From an uncultured Lysobacteraceae bacterium (GTDB taxonomy: Bacteria; Pseudomonadota; Gammaproteobacteria; Xanthomonadales; Rhodanobacteraceae), in contig CAMLSI010000187.1 of NCBI GenBank assembly GCA_946482585.1, positions 1 to 9,622 of the forward strand: a stretch of 9,622 bases of DNA, read 5' to 3'. The notes below the pieces were generated by a model. The model was given only the letters and a program-made list of their open reading frames with translations. It ran no database searches and had not been told where the DNA came from. Below, piece after piece: positions 1 to 5,899 of the stretch. How positions within the stretch are numbered: position 1 is the stretch's first letter; every line of letters starts with the position of its first letter. A program made the translations under genes and the position numbers.

Positions 1-592
1 GTGCCGCGCCGGCCGGCAGCGCCGGCGCGGGCGCGGGCGGCGGCGCGCGCAGGCGCCAGGTCCAGGCGATCGCGACCGAGGCGGCGAGGATCGCGAGCAC
101 AACGAGCGCGGTCTGCGCGAATCGTTTCGGCCGGTGTCCGGGTTCCGCCGGCCGTGCCGGCCCGGCGTCGGCCGGACCCGGACCGTCGTCGACGGCGATC
201 GCTTCCGCGGCGAGATCCGCATCGGTGCCGGCTGCCGCATCATCGGACTCGGTCTCGGTCTCGGACTCGGTCTCGACGCGCACCGCGGCCGTCCAGTGGT
301 AGCCGAAGCGCGGAACCGTGCGGATGTAGTTCTGGTCGCCCGCGTTTTCGTCGAGCAGCCGGCGCGCGCGCAGGATGGTCTGCGTGAGCTGCGCTTCGGA
401 GATGTCGGCCTTGCCCCAGATCGCCGCGCCGAGCTCGTCGCGGCCGACCGCGCGTGCGCGGTGCTCGATCAGGTAGGCCATGCAGTCGAACACGCGTGCG
501 GGAACCGCGATCGCTTCGCCGCCGCAGCGGAACTCGCGCGTCGCAGGCGAAAGCCGGTATCGGCCGAACCGGTAGGTGGTGCGCGGCTTCAT
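1..592 (-). CDS. CadC-like winged-helix transmembrane regulator, 3' end missing
   Basis: This gene begins with ATG at 592-590 and runs off the left edge; 197 residues are visible. Residues about 7-102 form an OmpR/PhoB-type winged-helix DNA-binding domain (RFGRYRLSP, VPARVFDCMAYLIEH, DELGAAIWG, recognition-helix region SEAQLTQTILRARRLL, wing TVPRFGYHW). An acidic linker follows (residues 107-118, alternating Glu with Thr or Ser), then an Ala/Pro-rich stretch. After a basic PKR comes one hydrophobic helix at about 158-179, then a Pro/Ala-rich segment. There is no receiver domain, so this is a ToxR/CadC-type one-component regulator that would bind DNA in the cytoplasm while tethered to the membrane. 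In Xanthomonadales, similar proteins often carry TPR repeats after the helix, but that part is outside the window. No strong Shine-Dalgarno precedes the ATG. It is divergent from the AI-2E-type gene. The domain call is firm; the signal sensed and the targets are unknown. Confidence 0.88.
   Translation of the reverse strand, partial: MKPRTTYRFGRYRLSPATREFRCGGEAIAVPARVFDCMAYLIEHRARAVGRDELGAAIWGKADISEAQLTQTILRARRLLDENAGDQNYIRTVPRFGYHWTAAVRVETESETETESDDAAAGTDADLAAEAIAVDDGPGPADAGPARPAEPGHRPKRFAQTALVVLAILAASVAIAWTWRLRAPPPAPAPALPAGAA
244..276. repeat. Hexanucleotide tandem repeat in the regulator linker
   Basis: About five imperfect copies of the 6-bp unit CTCGGW stand head to tail (plus-strand units at 248, 254, 260, 266, and a degenerate one at 272). 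On the coding minus strand each unit is two codons, Glu plus Thr or Ser, giving an ETESETETES linker between the winged-helix domain and the membrane helix. Gain or loss of a unit would keep the reading frame and change the linker length by two residues. Confidence 0.75.
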
Positions 593-797
593 GTCACTGC
601 GTCGCCGGAAACGAGGTAGGAGGCGTTCAAGAGCGGAAGCTCGGGACCGGAAACGAAGGAATCCGTATTCTTGCCTACGCCGCGGGCTGCGCGCACGAAC
701 CGCCAGGGCACCACGGACGGCGTGCGCGCGGTCGGCGTAAGCTCGGAACAGGACATGTCCGCATTGCCGCAGAACAACCGACAACAGGGTCCCGAGC
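593..797. promoter_or_regulatory. Divergent intergenic region with a 10-bp direct repeat
   Basis: This 205-bp gap separates the start of the regulator (minus) from the start of the AI-2E-type gene (plus), so both promoters should lie here. CCGGAAACGA occurs exactly twice, at 605-614 and 647-656, 42 bp apart, about four helical turns. Both copies are close to the regulator start. The perfect palindrome GGACATGTCC is at 751-760, 37 bp before the AI-2E-type start. I could not pick convincing -35/-10 pairs. That these are operators is inference; the repeats themselves are visible. Confidence 0.4.
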
Positions 798-1883
798 GTG
801 GATAGTGAACGTCCGTTTCCCGTCGCGGCCGATGCCTATCGGCTGGCGCGGATCGTCCTGATGCTTGCCTTCGGCTACGGCTGCCTGCGCATACTCAGTC
901 CTTTCGTGCCTGCCATGTTGTTCGCCATCGCCATTGCCGTGTCGCTGTGGCCGCTGCAGAAGTGGATGGTGGAGCACCTGGGCCGGCGACAGGTCCTCGC
1001 GAGTCTGGTGACCTGCATCGTCGTCGCACTGCTGATCATCGCACCGGTGGCGCTGCTGGTGGTCTCGCTCGACGAATCGCTCAAGGCAGGTCTGGCGGGC
1101 TTCGATGCGATGGTCGAGTCGAGCCGGGCAGGGCCGCCCGCCTGGCTGATCAAGCTGCCGTGGCTGGGCGGCTATCTCCAGCAGCTCTGGAATGCGGCCG
1201 CAGCGTCGGACGGCGCCTGGATCGCCCAGTGGGCTTCGCCGGCGAGAAGTTGGCTGCTGGCCATCGGCAAGGCGCTCGGCAACGGCCTGGGCCAGATCGC
1301 GCTCGGCGCGCTGCTGCTGTTTGCGCTGTTCCGTCATGGGGAGCGCCTGGCGACCGTACTGGTACAGCTCACGGACCGGGCCGGCGGCAGTTTCGCGGTC
1401 GAGCTGCTCGGTGTCGCCCGCCGCGCCGTCGTCGGCGTGCTGATCGGGGTGGTCGGCACGGCGTCGGCGCAGTCGGTCGTGGCCATGATCGGGTTCCTGA
1501 TCGCCGGCGTCCCGAATCCGTTGCTGCTCGGTGCGCTGACTTTCGTGCTTTCCCTGGTGCCGATCGGGCCGCCGCTGGTCTGGGGTGCCGCGACGATATG
1601 GCTGGCCCAGCACGGCGAGATCGGCAGGGCCGTGTTCATGGGATTCTACGGGCTGCTCGGCATCAGCGCGGTCGACAACGTGGTGAAGCCGTTGTTGATC
1701 AGCCGAACCAGTCATCTGCCGCTGGTCCTGACGCTGATCGGCGTGTTCGGCGGCGTCATCGCGTTCGGCGTAGCGGGGATCTTCGTGGGCCCCGCGTTGC
1801 TGGCCGTGGCTGCTGCCGTGGTCGATACGGTTGCCGCGCGCGGTCCGTCGACCGCACCGGCAGAACGACGCGAACAGGTCTGA
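798..1883 (+). CDS. AI-2E/PerM family membrane transporter
   Basis: The 361-residue polytopic inner-membrane protein has the usual length for the AI-2E transporter family (YdiK/PerM/TqsA-like, formerly UPF0118). Hydrophobic segments lie at about 17-52 (a pair) and 66-91, then at about 164-178, 208-237, 241-270, 278-291 and 306-345. The polar loop after the third segment (about 92-150) is the expected periplasmic region. Family hallmarks near the C terminus are SLVPIGPPLVWGA (252-264), DNVVKPLLI (293-301) and LIGVFGGVIAFGVAGIFVGP (313-332). Start is GTG at 798; the preceding bases have only a weak Shine-Dalgarno, and an internal ATG (codon 22) is possible but would cut the first helix. Members export diverse small molecules or ions, and the family name does not prove AI-2 transport; the substrate here is unknown. 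It is probably transcribed alone, because a 161-bp gap with its own regulatory site follows. Confidence 0.88.
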   Translation: MDSERPFPVAADAYRLARIVLMLAFGYGCLRILSPFVPAMLFAIAIAVSLWPLQKWMVEHLGRRQVLASLVTCIVVALLIIAPVALLVVSLDESLKAGLAGFDAMVESSRAGPPAWLIKLPWLGGYLQQLWNAAAASDGAWIAQWASPARSWLLAIGKALGNGLGQIALGALLLFALFRHGERLATVLVQLTDRAGGSFAVELLGVARRAVVGVLIGVVGTASAQSVVAMIGFLIAGVPNPLLLGALTFVLSLVPIGPPLVWGAATIWLAQHGEIGRAVFMGFYGLLGISAVDNVVKPLLISRTSHLPLVLTLIGVFGGVIAFGVAGIFVGPALLAVAAAVVDTVAARGPSTAPAERREQV

Positions 1884-1936
1884 ATCGACGCGGCGGCCGC
1901 GTGCCTGCTCTTGCCGCCCGGACTTCCCGCCAGGGG

Positions 1937-1950
1937 TTGATCTGAATCAA
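1937..1950 (+). promoter_or_regulatory. FNR/ANR/DNR-type binding site
   Basis: TTGATCTGAATCAA matches the TTGAT-N4-ATCAA consensus bound by Crp/Fnr-family oxygen or NO regulators, with both five-base arms perfect. Its centre (1943.5) is about 101 bp before the BON gene start. If it works as a class II activator site at -41.5, transcription would begin near 1985, leaving a 60-nt leader. No good -10 box is apparent; the best is TAGTCG at 1975-1980. It lies in the gap after the AI-2E-type gene and points to low-oxygen control of the BON-Usp pair. Site identity is by consensus match; activity is inferred. Confidence 0.8.
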
Positions 1951-2031
1951 CACGCCGCTGCGACCGCTGTGGCGTAGTCGCCTCATGACCGGCGAACCGG
2001 AGTCGATCCCGGCATCGGCGTTCCGGCATCC

Positions 2032-2037
2032 GAGGAG
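2032..2037 (+). promoter_or_regulatory. Shine-Dalgarno of the BON gene
   Basis: GAGGAG lies 7 nt before GTG 2045. It selects this start over the in-frame ATG at 1985, which has no comparable site and would add 20 residues that do not resemble a BON domain or a signal peptide. Confidence 0.8.
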
Positions 2038-2044
2038 ATCCGTC

Positions 2045-2695
2045 GTGAATGACAACGATTTGCGCGACTACGTCATCCAGGCACTCGAGTGCGAGCCGAG
2101 CATCGACGCTGCCGACATCGGCGTGACCGCCGAGAACGGCATCGTCACGCTCTCAGGCCACGTGAGCGATTTTCCGCAGAAACGCGCGGCGGAGCGTGCC
2201 GCCTGGCGAGTCAAGGGGGTGCGGGGGATCGCACAGCACATCGAGGTCCGGCTGCCGGGCCACAAGCGCCGTGCCGACGACGAGATCGCTCAGCGCGCCG
2301 TATCCATTCTGGCGTGGAGCACCCAGGTCCCGGCCGACGCCGTCCGAGTCCGCGTCGCCGACGGCTGGATCACCCTGCTCGGAAAGGTCGACTGGGACTA
2401 TCAGCGCCGTGCCGCCGAATCGGCGGTGCGCCAGCTGTCGGGCGTAGTCGGCGTCCACAACGAGATCACGCTGGTGCACACGGCGATCGATATCGCCGAC
2501 ATCAAGCGCGGCATCGACGGCGCGCTGCGGCGCCATGCCCGGCTCGAAAGCGAACGCATCCGCGTGGACGTGAGCGGCGGAACCGTGACGCTCGGCGGAG
2601 AAGTCGACAGCTGGGACGAGCGGCAGGCGATCCTGCGCGCCGCCTGGTCCGTCGGCGGCGTCACCGCCGTCGTCGACGGCTTGACCGTGCGCTAG
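2045..2695 (+). CDS. Triple BON-domain protein
   Basis: From GTG 2045 this encodes 216 residues made of three BON domains in tandem: about 4-70, 78-144 and 150-215. Each has the BON core of a short helix, a strand pair around a Gly (GIVTLSGHV, GWITLLGKV, GTVTLGGEV), a helix rich in Arg/Ala (KRAAERAAWRVKGV, QRRAAESAVRQLSGV, ERQAILRAAWSVGGV) and a closing strand. There is no signal peptide or lipobox, unlike the periplasmic OsmY/DolP group, so it should be cytoplasmic. BON domains bind phospholipid surfaces in some proteins, but the role of this cytoplasmic three-domain type is not known. Proteins of this length and wording often accompany universal stress proteins and low-oxygen genes. It is followed 91 nt later by a Usp gene and preceded by an FNR-type box, supporting a role in oxygen-limited survival (inference). 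Confidence 0.9.
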   Translation: MNDNDLRDYVIQALECEPSIDAADIGVTAENGIVTLSGHVSDFPQKRAAERAAWRVKGVRGIAQHIEVRLPGHKRRADDEIAQRAVSILAWSTQVPADAVRVRVADGWITLLGKVDWDYQRRAAESAVRQLSGVVGVHNEITLVHTAIDIADIKRGIDGALRRHARLESERIRVDVSGGTVTLGGEVDSWDERQAILRAAWSVGGVTAVVDGLTVR

Positions 2696-2786
2696 AACGC
2701 GCCGCGCGTGTCGTGCGAGCTGCCGACGAGGCGCGTGCCGTGTCCGTCTCTCGATTCACCATGCTTGTCCGATCGGAGGAAATCCC

Positions 2787-3224
2787 ATGTTCAAACGCAT
2801 TCTCGTGCCCACCGATGGTTCGGAACGCTCCCTGCGTGCCGCGCGGATCGCCGCCGGCCTGGCGAGGCCGCTGCAGGCCAGCCTGGTCGGGTTCCACACG
2901 ATTCCGCCATTCCACGTGCTGGATGTGCGACCGGCTTCGCTCGAGGAATCCCAAGAGTCCTACGCCGCTTACGCGGAAAAGCGCGCGGAGACCGTGCTGT
3001 CCGAATGGCGCGCATCGATCGGGACCGAAGGCATCGCCATCGAGACGTCGTTCGCCTATGGCGACGATCCCTATGCGGCGATCATCGCCGCTGCCGAGAA
3101 GCATGCCTGCGATCTCGTCGTCATGGCGTCCCACGGCCGGCGCGGAATCGCCGCTTTGATGCTCGGCAGCGTCACCCAGAAAGTGCTGACTCACTCAGCC
3201 ATTCCCGTTCTGGTCGTGCGGTGA
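2787..3224 (+). CDS. Universal stress protein, UspA family
   Basis: This is a single-domain UspA protein of 145 residues, the family's normal size, expected in the cytoplasm. It opens with the first strand and loop FKRILVPTDGSERS (Asp10 contacts the nucleotide in ATP-binding members). Near the C terminus it has ASHG-x9-GS (residues 114-128), the ATP-binding signature G-x2-G-x9-G(S/T) with the first Gly changed to Ala, a common variant, followed by the terminal strand IPVLVV. ATP binding is therefore likely. The start is well supported: GGAGGA at 2775-2780, 6 nt before the ATG. It lies 91 nt after the BON gene with no second FNR-type box in the gap, so it is probably read from the same promoter. 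In Pseudomonas aeruginosa several Usp proteins are induced by Anr and aid anaerobic survival; a similar role is inferred here. Confidence 0.93.
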   Translation: MFKRILVPTDGSERSLRAARIAAGLARPLQASLVGFHTIPPFHVLDVRPASLEESQESYAAYAEKRAETVLSEWRASIGTEGIAIETSFAYGDDPYAAIIAAAEKHACDLVVMASHGRRGIAALMLGSVTQKVLTHSAIPVLVVR

Positions 3225-3230
3225 AGCGCG

Positions 3231-3263
3231 CGCCGCGGAGCTCGGCGGGTTTTTTGCCCGCCG
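3231..3263 (+). terminator. Terminator-like hairpins after the Usp gene
   Basis: Just after the Usp stop, CGCCG (3231-3235) pairs with CGGCG (3243-3247) and is followed by GG and TTTTTT (3250-3255), a short intrinsic terminator for plus-strand transcription. A stronger 7-bp stem, CGGCGGG (3243-3249) with CCCGCCG (3257-3263), uses the same right arm and puts the T-run in its loop. The two folds exclude each other. Neither has a T-run on the minus strand, so termination of the opposing glycan operon is not explained. Confidence 0.5.
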
Positions 3264-3288
3264 TCGGCGCCGCTGCGCGTTGCCGGCA

Positions 3289-4473
3289 TCACGGCGTCGG
3301 CGATCGCGCGCCGTCGGCACGAAATGCCGCGCTGCTGCGGCGCGTGAAGTCCGGCAACAGTTCGCGGTAGACCTCGAGCGTGCGCGCGTTCACGCGCTCG
3401 ACGTCGTATTCGGCCAGTGCATGCGCGCGCGCCGCGTCGCCGAGCCGCCGCAGCAGCGCGCGGTCGTCGTCGAGCCGTGCGATCGCGCGCGCGAGCGCGG
3501 TCGCGTCGCGCACCGGCACGAGCAGTCCGTCGACGCCGTCGCGGACGACGGCATGGCAGCCCGGCACGTCCGTGGTCACGAGCGCGCACGCGCAGGCGGC
3601 GGCCTCGATCAGCGAGCGCGGCAGGCCTTCGCGATAGCTCGGCAGCACGGCCACGTCGGCCGTCCGGAACAACGCGGCCATGTCCTCGACGTGACCGAGC
3701 CAGGCGATGCCGGCTTCGCCGCGCCAGCCTTCCACGATCGCCGGATCGATCGACGCGGGATTGCCGGGGTCCGGCGCGCCGGCGAGCTCGAAGCGGATCC
3801 GTCGCCCTTCGGCGCGCAGCTGCCGCGCCGCCTCGGCGTATTCGGCGAGGCCCTTGTCCCGGAGCAGCCTTGCCGCGAGCACCACGCGCAGTTCCGCATC
3901 CGGGTTCGATCGCGGCCCCGGCACGAAACGCGACAGATCGACGCCGGAACTCGGGATCAGCCGGATCGCGCCGGCGTCGGCGAGATGCGCGTCGACGAAC
4001 AGCGCCACGTCGTCGGCGTTCTGCAGCACGAGCCGCCGGTCGGCGCCGGTCAGCGCACGACGCAGCAGCAGACGCACGAACGGCCGCAGCAGCCGCGCGC
4101 GCGGATCGCCGCTGGTGAACACGTAGCCGAGGCCCGTGATCGCGGCGACACAGGCCGGCACGCCGGCGAGGCGCGCGGCGATCGACGCGTAGACCGCGCA
4201 CTTGATCGTGAAACCATGCACGAGATCGGGACGCTCCCGGCGCAGCAGCCGGTACAGCCAGGCCAGCACGCGCGCTTCGCGCCAGGGGCCGAGGCTGCGC
4301 CGATGCAGCGGCGCGGCGATCCAGCGCAGCCCCAGCGCGGCCAGACGTTCGCCGTAGGGTCCGGGCGGCGAGACCAGCACGACCTCGACGCCGCGGCGGT
4401 GCAGGGTCTGCGCGAGCGGCAAGCGAAAGTTATACAAGTACCAATCGGTATTGGCGAACAGGATGACTTTCAT
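3289..4473 (-). CDS. Glycosyltransferase family 4, PglA-like
   Basis: The 394-residue cytoplasmic or membrane-associated glycosyltransferase has the GT-B fold. The N-terminal domain starts MKVILFANTDWYLYNFRLPL and contains the acceptor-side GLGYVFTSG (114-122), a pattern of the PglA/WbpH/CapM group that adds sugars to undecaprenyl-diphosphate-linked glycans. In the C-terminal donor domain, AARLLRDKG (200-208) supplies the basic residues that contact the donor diphosphate. YREGLPRSLIEA contains the E-x7-E motif (Glu282, Glu290) of retaining GT4 enzymes. It is the last gene of the minus-strand operon. Its ATG overlaps the stop of the acyltransferase gene by ATGA, so it is probably translationally coupled, which fits the weak Shine-Dalgarno. 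Donor and acceptor sugars cannot be read from sequence. The last about 18 residues are a polar tail beyond the fold. Confidence 0.92.
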   Translation of the reverse strand: MKVILFANTDWYLYNFRLPLAQTLHRRGVEVVLVSPPGPYGERLAALGLRWIAAPLHRRSLGPWREARVLAWLYRLLRRERPDLVHGFTIKCAVYASIAARLAGVPACVAAITGLGYVFTSGDPRARLLRPFVRLLLRRALTGADRRLVLQNADDVALFVDAHLADAGAIRLIPSSGVDLSRFVPGPRSNPDAELRVVLAARLLRDKGLAEYAEAARQLRAEGRRIRFELAGAPDPGNPASIDPAIVEGWRGEAGIAWLGHVEDMAALFRTADVAVLPSYREGLPRSLIEAAACACALVTTDVPGCHAVVRDGVDGLLVPVRDATALARAIARLDDDRALLRRLGDAARAHALAEYDVERVNARTLEVYRELLPDFTRRSSAAFRADGARSPTP

Positions 4474-5045
4474 GCGGAATCCCCGGCGGGAGGCGGCGCG
4501 AGGTCGCGCAGGACGCGCGCGGGCACGCCGCCGACGAGGGTGTTCGGCGCGACGTCGCGGTGTACCACCGCGCCGGCCGCGACGACGGCGCCGCGGCCCA
4601 GGGTCACGCCCTGGAGGATCACGGCATTCGCACCGATCCAGACTTCGTCCTCGACGACGATGGGCGCGGACGTACGCCCGCGGCCCTTGCCAGGCACGTA
4701 GACGAGGCCGTGACCCATGGTCTCGAAACTCACGCGCGGGCCGACCTGCACACGGTCGCCGATGGTCACGCGGTCGTAGACGACGGTGAACGCGGTGTCG
4801 ATGTTGAGGAAAGTGTCGGCGCCGATGGTGACCTGGCGGCAGCCGCCGTAGGGCCGCACGTGCACGGGACCGTACAGCGTGCTGCCGCGACCGATGCGCA
4901 GGCCGGCCAGGCGATACACCGCCGCGCGATAGCGGTCGAACAGCCAGAGCCGCGGCAGGTGATTCGCGAGCACCAGGAAGATCGCTTCGCGCCAGGACCA
5001 GCGTGCGAGCGACGATGGACGACCCTCGTGCATGTCCTGGTGCAT
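4470..5045 (-). CDS. Hexapeptide-repeat acyltransferase (WbbJ/NodL/LacA-like)
   Basis: This 191-residue protein has a left-handed beta-helix built from hexapeptide repeats at about residues 50-165. These include VTIGADTFLNIDT, VTIGDRVQVGPRVSF and the family signature VVEDEVWIGANAVILQGVTLG (120-140), ending in GGVPARVLR (172-180). His102 in the ETMGH segment stands where the catalytic His of WbbJ/maltose-acetyltransferase-type enzymes is expected. Such enzymes O- or N-acetylate sugars using acetyl-CoA and act as trimers. The N-terminal 45 residues are a basic, partly hydrophobic helix (about 20-45), perhaps holding it near the membrane. The chosen ATG at 5045 overlaps the deacetylase stop as TGATG and has GAGGG six bases upstream; a second ATG at codon 5 is possible. 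A much longer open frame upstream lies over the deacetylase gene and is a shadow. The sugar modified is unknown. Confidence 0.9.
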   Translation of the reverse strand: MHQDMHEGRPSSLARWSWREAIFLVLANHLPRLWLFDRYRAAVYRLAGLRIGRGSTLYGPVHVRPYGGCRQVTIGADTFLNIDTAFTVVYDRVTIGDRVQVGPRVSFETMGHGLVYVPGKGRGRTSAPIVVEDEVWIGANAVILQGVTLGRGAVVAAGAVVHRDVAPNTLVGGVPARVLRDLAPPPAGDSA

Positions 5046-5899
5046 CAGGTTCCCTCGAAGGCCTGGGTGTAGGTGCACAGGCGCAGGTCGTGATCCGCGA
5101 TCAAGCCGGCGAGCGCGCCGCTGCGCAGGAATTCCCACTCGGCCTGCGCCACCGAGCCGATGCGCGTGAGGCCGTCGACCTCGCCGGCGTCGCGGACCAC
5201 GTGCACCATGAGTTCCAGCGGATCGCCTGCGGCGCAGCGCAGCAGCTCGCCGTAGTGGCCTGCCTGCAGCGACGGCGGCACGGCGCCGAAATCGAACACG
5301 CTCGCGAAGGCGCGATTCATGCGCACACGCCCGTTCCAGCGCGCGGCATTGCGCCGGTTCATCCACGCGAGCACGGCGCTGCGCAGGCGCCGGACCAGGC
5401 CGGGACGGCGCGAGGGCAGGCGCAGCACGAGCGGCTGGCGCAGCGGCAGGCCGCGCCGGCTGCATTCGTCGGCGACGATGTCGAACACGAGCGGAAACGC
5501 ATGCACGTGCTGATGGCTGTCGACATGCGTCGGCCTCAGGCCCAGTGCCGCGAACGCATCGAGTTGCGCGATCAGTTCGGTGCGCAGCTCCGCGCGGCTC
5601 ACGCGGCCGCGCAGCAGGCGGCGCGCGAGGTCGTCGCGATCCGGAAAGCGTCCGTCGTCGCCGAGCAGCGAGGCGACGGCGCCGCGCGGCGCGCTGCTTT
5701 CACCCAGCGTCAGGTTGAAATGCAGGCCGACGCCGAGCCCCGGATTCGCGCGCGCGAGCGCGGCCGCGCTGGCGGCCGCCGCGCCGTTCACGAGCAGGGT
5801 GGTGCTGGACAGGCTGCCCGCGCGGAAGGCGTCGATGACCGCTGCGTTGACGCCGTCGGCGATGCCGAAATCGTCGGCGTTGACAATGATGCGTTTCAT
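5045..5899 (-). CDS. YdjC/ChbG/HpnK-family carbohydrate deacetylase
   Basis: The 284-residue protein matches the family's usual length. The family is a metal-dependent TIM-barrel-like group that removes N-acetyl groups from sugars (ChbG on chitooligosaccharides, HpnK in hopanoid synthesis). Visible hallmarks are the opening IIVNADDFG (Asp9, Asp10), GVGLHFNLTLG (His60), THVDSHQHVH (124-133, giving the His/Asp metal-ligand set) and MVHVVRDAG near the C terminus (His233, where family members usually have MVHPG). No signal peptide is present, so it should act in the cytoplasm on a nucleotide-linked or lipid-linked sugar. The ATG at 5899 overlaps the ATP-grasp stop as ATGA and has a modest GAGG upstream. 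It is the fourth complete gene of the operon. Deacetylation would expose a sugar amine that the neighbouring ligase or acyltransferase could modify (inference). The exact substrate is unknown. Confidence 0.9.
   Translation of the reverse strand: MKRIIVNADDFGIADGVNAAVIDAFRAGSLSSTTLLVNGAAAASAAALARANPGLGVGLHFNLTLGESSAPRGAVASLLGDDGRFPDRDDLARRLLRGRVSRAELRTELIAQLDAFAALGLRPTHVDSHQHVHAFPLVFDIVADECSRRGLPLRQPLVLRLPSRRPGLVRRLRSAVLAWMNRRNAARWNGRVRMNRAFASVFDFGAVPPSLQAGHYGELLRCAAGDPLELMVHVVRDAGEVDGLTRIGSVAQAEWEFLRSGALAGLIADHDLRLCTYTQAFEGT

Noticed and set aside
751..760. Perfect palindrome GGACATGTCC before the AI-2E-type gene
   Set aside because: A 10-bp palindrome with no extended symmetry is expected by chance now and then, and it matches no operator I can name. 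It is noted in the intergenic entry only.
589..777. 62-codon minus-strand frame ending in ATGA at the regulator start
   Set aside because: The overlap looks like coupling, but the start would be TTG without a Shine-Dalgarno and the peptide has no recognisable features. It could be a leader peptide, but nothing else supports this.
675..1715. 346-codon minus-strand open frame opposite the AI-2E-type gene
   Set aside because: It is hydrophilic shadow sequence rich in Gln/Arg/His, opposite a gene with family hallmarks.
1884..1936. GC-rich inverted repeat CGCGGC/GCCGCG after the AI-2E-type gene as a terminator
   Set aside because: The arms nearly touch, leaving a short stem after allowing a loop, and no T-run follows.
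1985..2044. ATG start 20 codons upstream of the BON gene
   Set aside because: It has no Shine-Dalgarno, falls where transcription would begin from the FNR-type box, and adds residues unlike the family. GTG 2045 has GAGGAG at good spacing.
3280..4701. 473-codon open frame on the plus strand opposite the PglA-like gene
   Set aside because: It is antisense to a gene with clear GT4 motifs. Its translation is low-complexity Arg/Ala/Gln-rich with no recognisable domain, as expected from GC-rich third positions.
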